Shown here: positions 45,429 to 54,032 of the stretch, piece by piece | Position numbering within the stretch: position 1 is the first letter of the stretch | Layout of the letters: each line of letters opens with the position of its first letter | Assembly (NCBI RefSeq): GCF_001894785.1 | Contig: NZ_BCWW01000008.1 | Span: forward strand, 1 to 64,000 | Length of the DNA: 64,000 bases | Origin: Rhodococcoides fascians NBRC 12155 = LMG 3623 | Lineage (GTDB): Bacteria > Actinomycetota > Actinomycetes > Mycobacteriales > Mycobacteriaceae | Direction: 5' to 3' | Translations under genes and position numbers: made by a program | Notes under the pieces: model-generated | What the model was told of the DNA's origin: nothing | What the model saw: the letters and a program-made list of their open reading frames with translations, nothing else | The model's database searches: none

Positions 45429-45896
45429 GTGAGCAATGCGCAGGAATCTACGGGGTTCGAGTACGGCCACGACGGCCCGAAGTCCATCGTGGTGGGCGTC
45501 GACGGCTCGGATTCGTCCTGGCGGGCCGCCGCATACGCGGGAGGACTGGCCCGTAGGCAACAATCGCTTCTGGTGCTGGTCTACGTGCAGCCCATCGCCA
45601 CCGCGTCGTGGGGCCAGGCGGGGATCTCGATGGTGGAAACGGGCCGACAGATCGCCGACGAACTCCTCGACTACATCAGAACCTCGGTGGCCCGCTTCGG
45701 GGAGCGAGAGCAGGTTCGCTGGGAATTCCGCACTGCGCAGGGTGATCCTTATAACGGACTCGTCGCGGTTGCCGATGGACTCCGCACCGACGCCGTCGTG
45801 GTGGGGGCCTCCGAACGCGCCGGGCACCGATTGGCGGGATCTGTGGCAGTGCGACTGGTCAAGGCGGGCCGCTGGCCGGTCACAGTGGTGCCATGA
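45429..45896 (+). CDS. universal stress protein (UspA family)
   Basis: 155 aa, a single Usp domain. SIVVGVDGSDSSWRAAAYA at the start, and VVVGASERAGHRLAGSVAVRL then WPVTVVP at the end. The ATP motif GX2GX9G(S/T) is only partly matched, so nucleotide binding is uncertain. Leaderless GTG. Confidence 0.88.
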   Translation: MSNAQESTGFEYGHDGPKSIVVGVDGSDSSWRAAAYAGGLARRQQSLLVLVYVQPIATASWGQAGISMVETGRQIADELLDYIRTSVARFGEREQVRWEFRTAQGDPYNGLVAVADGLRTDAVVVGASERAGHRLAGSVAVRLVKAGRWPVTVVP

Positions 45897-45956
45897 AGGC
45901 TCGAATTCCAACCAGTCCGCGGTTTTCCCTGTAAAAATTGGCAGTCACCTCGTCGG

Positions 45957-47795
45957 ATGCGAGGCGCATGTGGTGCGGTTCTCGGATTCGGGGAGTTCTA
46001 TGGCGGTCTGTCGCGTCGTCAATTCGTCACTCGGGTGGGCACCCTCGCCGCGGCATGGGGAATCGCACCGCAGGTTCTGGGCCACGTCCTTGTCGCTCGG
46101 GCGCAGCCGGCGTCAGGAGAGACCGATGTCGGCGGAACGCTGGCGCAGACCATCCTGAGATCGTCGACCGGCCCCGGTCGGTACCGGGTGCTCGCTGCGG
46201 GGCCGGGGGAGCCCTACGTCCCTCGCCTCGACATCCTCGGGCGGGCACCCAGCGCGTCTCGGGTGCAGGCCAGACGCTCGTTGCTCTACTTGGGGCACCT
46301 GTCGGACATGCATGTCATCGATGCGCAATCGCCCGGCCGGATCGAGCCCATGATCGTCTCCGACCATGCAGCGTGGGGCTCGGCCTTCCATCCGCAGGAT
46401 CCGCTGACCGTGCACGTCACCGCCGCGATGGTGAAGGCATTTGCGGATGCGCGAATCAGTTCGGTCACCGGCGCTCCCATGGGAGCCGCGGTTGTCGCCG
46501 GTGACAGCGCCGACATGCATTCTCATCTCGAACTTCGTTGGTACATAGACGTTCTCGACGGCGTCGCGGTCCGGCCTACGAGTGGCGCATCCGACGTCTT
46601 CGAGGGCGTGCAAGCGTGGCCCGAGGCGCAGTGGGCGTATCGGCCGGGCGATCCGTCGGGAGGGTCGTTCGGGGACTACGGATTTCCGACGCTTCCCGAT
46701 CTGTTGACGCAGGCGATGTCGGGGATCGTCGAATCGGTGGGGCTACCCGTCCCGTGGTATTCCGTCTACGGCAATCACGACACGTTGTTGCTCGGCACGT
46801 TCGATCTCTCCTCTCAGCTGCATGCCCTCGCGGTCGGCGGACGCAAGGCGTACACACTCGAAGCGACGGCCACCTCGGCATTGGCCGGGTACGCATCGAC
46901 AGGTAGTCCGCTGCAGAGGATGCTCGATGCGCTCGGGGTCGGATCCGGTGCCCGGCCCGGGTTTCGAGCAGTGTCGGCAGATCCGGCTCGGTACCTCTTC
47001 GAGCAGCGTGAGTTCATGCAGGAGCACTTCGAGACGACTCCCACCCCAGGGCCGATCGGGCACGGTTTCACCCAGCACAACCTCGACTCGGGTGAAACCT
47101 GGTGGGCGGCGGACCCGACTCCGAACGTTCGCACGTTCGGACTCGACACCTGCAACGCCGTCGCCGGGCCCGACGGTGCGGTGCCCGAGGACCAGTTCGA
47201 CTGGCTCACCCAGCAATTGGAGAAGGCGCAGGCCGAACGCAATCTCGTCCTGATCTACACCCACCACAACAGCCTGACCCTGGAGAACCGTGCACAGCGG
47301 CCGGGACAGTCGGTGAAGCTGTACGGCGCAGACGAATTCATCGATCTGCTTCTGAAATATCCTGTGGTGATCGGTTGGCTCAACGGTCACACCCACCAGA
47401 ATCAGATCCTGGCGCATTCGCGAGACGGACGAGGGTTCTGGGAGATCACCACCGCGTCGTGCATCGACTTTCCGCAGCAACAGCAGGTGGTGGAGATCGT
47501 CGACAACAGAGACGGGACATTGTCGCTGTTCACGACCGTGCTCGATCACGCGTCGCCGATCACGCCCGGGAACAGCGGCAGCTACCTGGACCTCGCCTCG
47601 CATAGTCGTGAGTTGGCTGCGAACGACTGGGCCGAGAATCCGCTGATGCGACGAGGTTCGCGCCTCGACCGCAACACCGAACTCCTCCTGCCCGCGCCGT
47701 TCGACCTGAGCGCCATCACCGACGCTGCTCTGGAACAGCAACACCTCGACGAGCACGCCAGACTGATTGCGTACGAGACGAGGCAGGGACGATGA
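45957..47795 (+). CDS. Tat-exported metallophosphoesterase (PPA1498-like)
   Basis: 612 aa. Twin-arginine signal SRRQFVTRVGTLAAAWG in the first 40 residues, so exported folded. Dinuclear metal site: DMH in LGHLSDMHVID, AGDSADMHS, YGNHDTLL, THHNS and GHTHQN. The length and motif spacing fit the TIGR03767 family first seen in Cutibacterium. Substrate unknown. It heads a three-gene operon with a lipoprotein and a 4-span protein, all joined by 4-nt overlaps. Confidence 0.85.
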   Translation: MRGACGAVLGFGEFYGGLSRRQFVTRVGTLAAAWGIAPQVLGHVLVARAQPASGETDVGGTLAQTILRSSTGPGRYRVLAAGPGEPYVPRLDILGRAPSASRVQARRSLLYLGHLSDMHVIDAQSPGRIEPMIVSDHAAWGSAFHPQDPLTVHVTAAMVKAFADARISSVTGAPMGAAVVAGDSADMHSHLELRWYIDVLDGVAVRPTSGASDVFEGVQAWPEAQWAYRPGDPSGGSFGDYGFPTLPDLLTQAMSGIVESVGLPVPWYSVYGNHDTLLLGTFDLSSQLHALAVGGRKAYTLEATATSALAGYASTGSPLQRMLDALGVGSGARPGFRAVSADPARYLFEQREFMQEHFETTPTPGPIGHGFTQHNLDSGETWWAADPTPNVRTFGLDTCNAVAGPDGAVPEDQFDWLTQQLEKAQAERNLVLIYTHHNSLTLENRAQRPGQSVKLYGADEFIDLLLKYPVVIGWLNGHTHQNQILAHSRDGRGFWEITTASCIDFPQQQQVVEIVDNRDGTLSLFTTVLDHASPITPGNSGSYLDLASHSRELAANDWAENPLMRRGSRLDRNTELLLPAPFDLSAITDAALEQQHLDEHARLIAYETRQGR

Positions 47796-48142
47796 ACGGT
47801 GTTCGTAGACAGCTCTTCACGGTGGCGGCAGTGCTGGCCTGCGCGGGGTGCTCGCAGACCGCCGCGCTCGCGCCGGTCGGGGGAGCCGAACTCGGGAATC
47901 TCCGCTACGCGGTGAACGACGTTCTGTTCGAGCAAGGAATCGAGATCCTGGTTGCGCCCGTGTGCTCGGGCACCGGGGCGGACATCGAATGTGCCGGGAC
48001 GACAACCGGTAACGAGACGATTAACGGTACGGCCACGTCCGACGATGCCAGTACCGTCGAAGTGAAGGTCGGCGCAACCGTTCTCTACTCGGGTTCGGTG
48101 CAGGACGTACTCGACCGCAATTCGACGGTCGGTGCGCCGTGA
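47792..48142 (+). CDS. hypothetical lipoprotein (116 aa)
   Basis: Signal peptide with lipobox CAGC (about residue 20). The mature part has a Cys pair in VAPVCSGTGADIECAGTT and a beta-rich tail. The general look is of DUF4333-like actinobacterial lipoproteins, without a firm match. ATGA overlap with the phosphoesterase gene suggests a joint envelope role. Confidence 0.7.
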   Translation: MNGVRRQLFTVAAVLACAGCSQTAALAPVGGAELGNLRYAVNDVLFEQGIEILVAPVCSGTGADIECAGTTTGNETINGTATSDDASTVEVKVGATVLYSGSVQDVLDRNSTVGAP

Positions 48143-48723
48143 GAGGGGTGCTACTGCTCGCATCGGTGGTTATCGTCTCGGCTCTGATTCAGGCGCTGAC
48201 CGTGGTGGGGGATCCGGCTCCGACGTCCTCCCTGAGATTCGCTGCGCTGGTCGTCGGTTCCGCCGCAACGGTGGTGTGTGCGCTGTGGTTCACCGCCTCG
48301 ATAGCACTCGACGTGGTGGACGGCAACGCGTCGGGTGCATTGAGCCGGACGTGGCGACGACCGCGGGTACTGGCCTGGTGCGTGGTGCTGACCGTGGCGG
48401 CCGTTGCGTTCGCAATTCTCTTCCCCCTGCTCCCGGCTGTCGTGATTGTCTTTGCGCTGCTGATACTTCCAGCGGCGGTCGACGGTCGCCGAAACCCTCT
48501 GCGCGCTGCACTACACACCGTGAAGCAATCCCCGTGGCGCTGTACCGCAGCGGCGGTCATCACGATCCTCGCCTACCTACTCGGCTGGGTGGTGGCACTC
48601 GTGCTGGGATTCTTCGTCACCGGCGTGGTGGCGGCATTCCTGACGTGGCTGTGGTTCGGGGCCACTGCTGCTGCACTGCTGGTGTATTGGTCGGCTTTGT
48701 ATCGCAAGGTGGTAGGGACTTGA
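48139..48723 (+). CDS. hypothetical four-span membrane protein
   Basis: 194 aa: spans near LLLASVVIVSALIQALTVV, AALVVGSAATVVCALWFTA, VLTVAAVAFAILFPLLPAVVIVFALLI and LLGWVVALVLGFFVTGVVAAFL. GTG overlaps the lipoprotein stop. No family recognised. Confidence 0.7.
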   Translation: MRGVLLLASVVIVSALIQALTVVGDPAPTSSLRFAALVVGSAATVVCALWFTASIALDVVDGNASGALSRTWRRPRVLAWCVVLTVAAVAFAILFPLLPAVVIVFALLILPAAVDGRRNPLRAALHTVKQSPWRCTAAAVITILAYLLGWVVALVLGFFVTGVVAAFLTWLWFGATAAALLVYWSALYRKVVGT

Positions 48724-48747
48724 TCGGCGCTCGCGAAACGGCTCCAG

Positions 48748-49368
48748 TCAGCCGCGGGCACGTCGACCGATCGCGGCGTCGGCCACGATCTGATCTATTC
48801 GACCTGCACGAGTGTCGTCTCGAACGGCGCTGACAATCCACCACAGCATCTGTTTACGGGCGCTGGGAGGGAAGTCGTCCCAGTTGTTACGAGCGTCTAG
48901 GTCACGGTCGAGTGCCGTCTTCAACTCGAGCGGTTCTTCGAGGTTCTCGACCGGATCGGAGATTGTCCACCACCCGTTCGACTGCGCGGCAGCAATGGCG
49001 TGGCGACCTGCGTCGGTCATGAGGCCGCGTTCTTCCATATCGGCTGCGCGTTCTCGGTTGAGTTTGGTCCAGGGGCTCTTGGGTCTGCGCGGTGTGAACA
49101 GCTGCAGGCCGCGGGCCTCGTCGAGAATGCTGCTGGTGGAGTCGATCCAACCGAAACAGATGGCTTCCTCGACAGCCGCGGGATATGGGCAACGGGGTCG
49201 GTCGGTGCCGGTCCGCCATGAACAGAGCCAGACGCCTCGGGTCGAGCTGTGATTGTGCGACAACCAGGATCGCCACTGCGCCCGCGTTTCGGCATGGATG
49301 ATCGGGTAGTCGAACTTCCACGTCGGGGGATGGGCTGACGCGGGCGACGGCGATTCCGACGCAGTCAT
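48748..49368 (-). CDS. YdeI/OmpD-associated family protein
   Basis: 206 aa. Family motifs: SHNHSSTRGVWLCSW, PYPAAVEEAICFGWIDS, RRPKSPWTKLNRERA, and a C-terminal helical DUF1905-associated tail with FPPSARKQMLWWIVSA. The family is linked to envelope/peptide resistance in enterobacteria; the function here is unknown. ATG 49368 is chosen because the stop of a 17-codon leaderless uORF overlaps it (ATGA). An in-frame GTG 49416 would add 16 residues. Confidence 0.8.
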   Translation of the reverse strand: MTASESPSPASAHPPTWKFDYPIIHAETRAQWRSWLSHNHSSTRGVWLCSWRTGTDRPRCPYPAAVEEAICFGWIDSTSSILDEARGLQLFTPRRPKSPWTKLNRERAADMEERGLMTDAGRHAIAAAQSNGWWTISDPVENLEEPLELKTALDRDLDARNNWDDFPPSARKQMLWWIVSAVRDDTRAGRIDQIVADAAIGRRARG

Positions 49369-49418
49369 GCGCTCGCGCGATCGACTCGACCCGGTAATGC
49401 CTCGCTCTGGTTCCACAT
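49365..49418 (-). CDS. leaderless 17-codon uORF before the YdeI-like gene
   Basis: ATG 49418 follows GACACT (49430-49425) by 6 nt, so a transcript would begin at this ATG. It encodes MWNQSEALPGRVDRASA and its TGA overlaps the ATG of the next gene. No SD is present for that gene, so reinitiation from the uORF is the likely way it is translated. Confidence 0.5.
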   Translation of the reverse strand: MWNQSEALPGRVDRASA

Positions 49419-49491
49419 CGCTTCAGTGTCCCCACAATCGAGGACATCCGCTGTCCGCGATGGCTCGCACATTTCGACGGCCGGCTCGTGG

Positions 49492-49565
49492 TGGGGCGGG
49501 CGGGGCTCGAACCCGCGACCAATGGATTATGAGTCCACGGCTCTAACCGACTGAGCTACCGCCCC
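49492..49565 (-). tRNA. tRNA with CAT anticodon (elongator Met or Ile2)
   Basis: 74 nt. Acceptor GGGGCGG/CCGCCCC, D-arm AGCTCAGTCGGTTAGAGC, anticodon CAT at 49531-49529 in loop CTCATAA, T-arm GGGTTCGAGCCCC, discriminator A, no encoded CCA. It lacks the initiator features (its acceptor is fully paired at 1-72). Elongator tRNA-Met and lysidine-modified tRNA-Ile2 cannot be separated by eye. Confidence 0.92.
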
Positions 49566-49634
49566 AATCCCGTACCAGGTACGAGCCAGCAGAATCGTAC
49601 AGAATCACGCCGTCTCGTGGTTCCATCGGGGGCG

Positions 49635-51770
49635 CTACTTGGCCCTCACCTGCACCGGAACGCCGTTGAGAATCGCGTTCGCCGAGACCGCGTCGACTCG
49701 GGCGGGGTCGGTGATGTCGTTGACGCTCGGTCCGGTGACAGTGGTGGCGACCGAGAGCTGCACTCCGGGGCGCTGATGTCCGAATCCGTGCGGCATGCTC
49801 ACCACCCCGGGCATCATCTTTTCGGACGCCGCGACCTCGATGTCGACGGTACCGGCCGCGGAGGTGACCGACACCATCGAACCGTCCTCGATCCCGCGCT
49901 GGAAGAGATCGTTCGGGTGGGCCAGAAGCTGATGTCGCGCTTTGCCTTTGGTGAGCCGAGCGGTGTTGTGCATCCACGAGTTGTTGCTACGTAGATGTCG
50001 TCGACCGATCAGCAGGAGCTCGTCGTCCTTGGGGACAACGCTCGAGTTCATCAGGTCCACCAGGGCAGGCAGTTCACCGACCACGACGTCCTGGATCAAT
50101 TGAATGCGCTTGTCCTTGGTCTTCAGCTTCTGGGGAAAGCCCGGACGCAGCGGTCCCAGATCGATGCCGTGCGGGTTGGCTCGAAGCTTCCTCAGCGACA
50201 AACCTTTTCGTCGGCTACGGAGCAGGATATCCAGAGTACGAGCAGGAGACAGGCGTAGACGGGCCTCGCCGATGACGCTCTTCGGCGTCAATCGTGCCTT
50301 CAGGCGATCGACGGTGGAGCCTGCCATGCGGTTCTTGTAGCGCAGTGACAGGTCTCGGAAGATCTCCCAATCATGCTTGGCGTCAGCCTGTTTGGGTAGG
50401 ACTGCGGGCATGTACTTGGCAGTGTTGTGTACCGCGAAAGAATTGAAGATCAGATCGTAGTGATCGCGTTCGAGGGACATCGTCGGCGGCAGAATTACGT
50501 GTGCGTGCCGCGAGGTCTCGTTGATGTAGAAGTCGAACGACACCATGAAATCGAGTCCCGCGAACGCGTCGTTCAGGGTAGTGCCGCCGGGCATCGACAG
50601 CACCGGATTGCCGGACAGGACGGCCATGGCACGAATCTGGTCCTTGCCCTCGGTGGTGATTTCGTCGACGAGCGTCGAACAGGGATACTCGCCGGCGAAC
50701 TCGGGAAGATCGCGAACGCGGCTGCGCCACTTGTCGAAATGTCCACGACTGACGATGCCCTGCGAGATCAGATCGATCGCCGGATCGGTCACCATCGCAC
50801 CGCCCGGGCGGTCGAGATTGCCCGTGATGATGTTGAGTACCTGGATCGCCCACTGGCACACCGTGCCGAACTGCTGCGTCGACACTCCCATCCTGCCGTA
50901 CGCCACCGCAGACTTCGCCGCAGCAAAGTCCCGTGCGAGAGAAGAGATGTCGTCTGCCGACATGCCGACGATCGGTGCCACCGCCGTCGGCGTGAATTCG
51001 GCGACGAGATCGGCAAGTCGATCGGCACCATCGACGTAGTCGGCGACACGGACGGAGCCGTCGGCGACGATCGTGTGAATCATCGCCAGCAACAGCAGCG
51101 CGTCGCTGCCGGGACGAACGAAGAAGTGGGTGTCGGCAATATCCGCCGTTTCGGTCTTACGTGGATCGACCACTACCAGTCGGCCACCCCGCTTACGGAG
51201 TGCGCGTGCTCTTTTGGCGAAGTCGGGCACCGTCATCATGCTGCCGTTGGAGGCCATCGGATTGCCGCCGAGGACGAGGAAGAAATCGGTTCGATCGATA
51301 TCCGGAATCGGCAGCAGGAGCTGGTGGCCGTACAGCAAATGGTCGACGAGCTGGTGCGGCAACTGATCCAAGGACGTCGCCGAGTACCGATTGCGGGTGC
51401 GCAGCAGCGACGTGAACGGAATGCCGTGGGTCATCGCGCCCATCGAATGCACGTTGGGATTGCCCTGATAGAGGCCGACCGCATTGGATCCGTACTTCTT
51501 CCGCGTCGAGACGAGGCCGTCGACGACGAGGTCGTACGCCTCCGCCCAACCGATGTTCTCCCACTTCTCACCCACCCGCTTGACCGGCGTGGTGAGCCGA
51601 TCGGTGTCGGCATGAAGGTCGATCAACGACAGAGCCTTCGGGCAGATGTGGCCCCGGGAGAGTGGGTCCTTCTCGTCGCCGCGGATCGAGACCACCGCGT
51701 TGTTCTCCACCGTGAATTCGAGACCACAGATCGCCTCGCACAGATTGCACGATCCATACACAACCGACAT
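49635..51770 (-). CDS. molybdopterin-dependent oxidoreductase (formate dehydrogenase-like)
   Basis: 711 aa of the DMSO-reductase superfamily. N-terminal [4Fe-4S] site C-x2-C-x3-C (GSCNLCEAICG) and CPKA, then Mo-bisPGD domains (FFLVLGGNPMASNG; VVVDPRKTET; NIITGNLDRPGG) and a C-terminal molydopterin-dinucleotide domain ending DPARVDAVSANAILNGVPVQV. No Tat signal, so cytosolic. ATG 51770 has GGGAGAA as SD; the frame continues to 51992. Substrate unknown; no partner subunits nearby. Confidence 0.88.
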   Translation of the reverse strand: MSVVYGSCNLCEAICGLEFTVENNAVVSIRGDEKDPLSRGHICPKALSLIDLHADTDRLTTPVKRVGEKWENIGWAEAYDLVVDGLVSTRKKYGSNAVGLYQGNPNVHSMGAMTHGIPFTSLLRTRNRYSATSLDQLPHQLVDHLLYGHQLLLPIPDIDRTDFFLVLGGNPMASNGSMMTVPDFAKRARALRKRGGRLVVVDPRKTETADIADTHFFVRPGSDALLLLAMIHTIVADGSVRVADYVDGADRLADLVAEFTPTAVAPIVGMSADDISSLARDFAAAKSAVAYGRMGVSTQQFGTVCQWAIQVLNIITGNLDRPGGAMVTDPAIDLISQGIVSRGHFDKWRSRVRDLPEFAGEYPCSTLVDEITTEGKDQIRAMAVLSGNPVLSMPGGTTLNDAFAGLDFMVSFDFYINETSRHAHVILPPTMSLERDHYDLIFNSFAVHNTAKYMPAVLPKQADAKHDWEIFRDLSLRYKNRMAGSTVDRLKARLTPKSVIGEARLRLSPARTLDILLRSRRKGLSLRKLRANPHGIDLGPLRPGFPQKLKTKDKRIQLIQDVVVGELPALVDLMNSSVVPKDDELLLIGRRHLRSNNSWMHNTARLTKGKARHQLLAHPNDLFQRGIEDGSMVSVTSAAGTVDIEVAASEKMMPGVVSMPHGFGHQRPGVQLSVATTVTGPSVNDITDPARVDAVSANAILNGVPVQVRAK

Positions 51771-51855
51771 CGCATTTCTCCCATTCCTGTCGTCCGAGAC
51801 TAGCCCGGCAGGGGACCGATCCACGGGCATCGACAGACAATTAGGCTCTGGAGTC

Positions 51856-52659
51856 GTGACTACCCTCGATCTCACTGCCTCGTGGCCCGTCGACCATGTC
51901 AGTGCCGCCGTCGTCACCGACGCCGGAGTGCGGGAGGAGGTGGGGGACACCGCGCGCGTCTTCGAGCTGGCGTCGGTCACCAAATTGCTCACCGCCTACG
52001 CGGTGTTGGTTGCCGTGGAAGAAGGCGCTGTCGAGCTCGATCAGCCGGCAGGGCCGGAGGGGTCGACTGTGCGGCATCTGCTGGCGCACGCCTCGGGACT
52101 GGCGTTCGGCGAGCGAAAGGTGCAGGCACCTGCCGGCACCAAGCGGATCTACTCGAGCGCGGGATTCGAGGTCTTGGCCGAACTCATCGAAGCAGAGTCG
52201 GGAATTACCTTTCCCGACTACCTGGATGAGGCCGTCTGCGGACCGCTCGGGATGGTCGACACGTCGCTGCCCGGGTCGGCCGGTCACGGTGCCCGTTCGT
52301 CCGTTGCAGACCTGACCAAGTTCGCCGCAGAGCTGTTGGAACCGACTCTTCTCGCGTCGCAGACACTGTCTTCGGCCGTCGACGTGCAGTTTCCCGGCCT
52401 GAACGGAATCGTGCCCGGGTACGGATCGCACAAGCCCTGCGACTGGGGTCTGGGGTTCGAGCTGCGCGATGACAAGACCCCGCACTGGACTGGGAGTAAC
52501 AACTCGAGGGCTACGTTCGGCCACTTCGGACAGTCCGGGACGTTCCTGTGGGTGGACCCGTCGGTGAGGATCGCGTGCGTGGTGCTGACCGATCGGAACT
52601 TCGGAGATTGGGCCAAACCGCTCTGGCCCGAGCTCTCCGACGCCGTCCTGGCCGGGTGA
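51856..52659 (+). CDS. serine hydrolase (beta-lactamase/class C-like)
   Basis: 267 aa. SxxK catalytic motif in ELASVTKLL, second motif YSS in RIYSSAGFEVL, and HLLAHASGL typical of the family. No signal peptide, so probably a cytosolic esterase or peptidase rather than a resistance enzyme. GTG 51856 follows TAGGCT by 8 nt. Divergent from the molybdopterin gene. Confidence 0.87.
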   Translation: MTTLDLTASWPVDHVSAAVVTDAGVREEVGDTARVFELASVTKLLTAYAVLVAVEEGAVELDQPAGPEGSTVRHLLAHASGLAFGERKVQAPAGTKRIYSSAGFEVLAELIEAESGITFPDYLDEAVCGPLGMVDTSLPGSAGHGARSSVADLTKFAAELLEPTLLASQTLSSAVDVQFPGLNGIVPGYGSHKPCDWGLGFELRDDKTPHWTGSNNSRATFGHFGQSGTFLWVDPSVRIACVVLTDRNFGDWAKPLWPELSDAVLAG

Positions 52660-52803
52660 AACACCACCGTTCACAGATTGCACTGGCGCAACAGGGGCAA
52701 CTCGGGGCACACTAGTACACACACGCGTTGAATCGCTGCAACCAGTTCGAGCATGTCGAGGTCGTTGGGGAAGACGTCCCTCGTCGAAGCTGGAGGTAGT
52801 GCA

Positions 52804-53316
52804 ATGCGTGGATCGAACCAATTCGCAGATGCGACATCGGGTGTTGTGTACATCCACTCGTCGCCCGCTGCGCTGTGCCCGCATGTCGAATGGGCGTTGT
52901 CCGACGCCCTAGATTGCCGTGCCAATTTGAAGTGGTCCGCGCAGCCGGCCTCCGACGGACAGCTGCGTGCCACCACTGACTGGATCGGGCCCGTGGGCAC
53001 CGGGGCGAAGCTCGCCCGCATCCTGCGGTCCTGGCAGATGCTGCGCTACGAGGTGACCGAGGATGCCAGCGAAGGCGTCGACGGCGAACGGTTCTCGCAC
53101 GTACCCGGCCTGGGTCTGTGGCGCGGATCGACGAGTGCCAACGGGGACGTGGTGCTCGGCGAGATGCGACTGCGCGCGCTGATGGACAACAACCAAGGCA
53201 ACCTCGCCGCCGCAGTGGAGCACGCGCTCGGCTCGGATTGGGATGCCGCACTCGAGCCGTTCCGCACCGGAGGCGCAGGAGCAGAAGTGACCTGGCTCAG
53301 CCGCAACGTCGGCTAG
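52804..53316 (+). CDS. DUF3145 family protein
   Basis: 170 aa, soluble. GVVYIHSSPAALCPHVEWAL at the start; SWQMLRYEVTEDASEGVDGERF and LGLWRGSTSANGDVVLGE follow, all characteristic of this actinobacterial family. ATG 52804 has GGAGGTAG nearby. Function unknown. Confidence 0.88.
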   Translation: MRGSNQFADATSGVVYIHSSPAALCPHVEWALSDALDCRANLKWSAQPASDGQLRATTDWIGPVGTGAKLARILRSWQMLRYEVTEDASEGVDGERFSHVPGLGLWRGSTSANGDVVLGEMRLRALMDNNQGNLAAAVEHALGSDWDAALEPFRTGGAGAEVTWLSRNVG

Positions 53317-53404
53317 CAGCGGTTGCCGGGGATTCGTCGCGGCGGTAGTTTCGCGTTCGTGCCTGGGGTAGGCATGTGGGAACGACCGTGGAGTGGTGAG
53401 TTCG

Positions 53405-53854
53405 ATGTTGTCGACCGGAAAAGTGATTCGATTCGACGAGTTCAAGGGGTACGGATTCGTAGCGCCGGACGAGGGCGGCGAGGACGTGTTCATCCACGTC
53501 AACGATCTGGACTTCGACAAACGACTGTTGGCACCGGGAGTACGCGTCGAATACGTTGCCGTAGACGGTGACCGTGGTCTGAAGGCCACCGAGGTCCAGA
53601 TCATCGACGGGCCGACGTCCACCGCTCTGGTGACCCGGCACAAACCCGACGTCCCATTTCACAACACCGCACCCGTCAGTGGTCACCAGCGCCACGACGA
53701 CGCAGGCGCGGACCTCCTGTCCGAGGCGGACTTCACCACAGAGCTGACCGAACAACTATTGACGTCGAACGGCACGCTGACGGCTGCGCAGATACTCGAC
53801 GTGCGATCGGCCGTCGTTCGACTGGCCCACGATCACCGATGGATCCAGGGCTGA
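53405..53854 (+). CDS. cold-shock domain protein with C-terminal extension
   Basis: 149 aa. N-terminal CSD with RNP1-like KGYGFVAPD and RNP2-like DVFIHV, binding single-stranded nucleic acid; then a 70-residue polar extension with a helical end, as in the long CspB of mycobacteria. ATG 53405 is preferred; GTG 53393 is possible. Confidence 0.88.
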   Translation: MLSTGKVIRFDEFKGYGFVAPDEGGEDVFIHVNDLDFDKRLLAPGVRVEYVAVDGDRGLKATEVQIIDGPTSTALVTRHKPDVPFHNTAPVSGHQRHDDAGADLLSEADFTTELTEQLLTSNGTLTAAQILDVRSAVVRLAHDHRWIQG

Positions 53855-53893
53855 CGGACCTCGATCGACCTCGTTTGCCCGTCCCCGGTGTGA

Positions 53894-53940
53894 ATCAATG
53901 TGGCTTTCTTGCACATGGAGTGCCTGAAAGGCGCATTGAT
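53894..53940. repeat. REP-like intergenic palindrome
   Basis: 47 bp. The outer arms (ATCAATGTGGCTTTC and its near complement ending CATTGAT) pair at 13 of 15 positions; the inner arms GCAC/GTGC enclose ATGGA. It lies between convergent csp and accD6, where a transposon-derived REP/MITE-like or terminator element would be expected. Confidence 0.6.
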
Positions 53941-53986
53941 CCCAACCGGGGTGGGTTCCCAACCGGGGTGGGGTCTCGGGGTGGGG
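53940..53986. repeat. 17-bp tandem repeat next to the REP-like element
   Basis: TCCCAACCGGGGTGGG(T/G) occurs twice in tandem (53940-53956, 53957-53973), followed by a partial copy TCTCGGGGTGGGG. It directly abuts the palindrome. No gene in the 178-nt gap. Confidence 0.7.
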
Positions 53987-54032
53987 TCGCGGGGCAGGGC
54001 CGACGACCGCAGTAGGTAGTGGTCGGGGTCGA

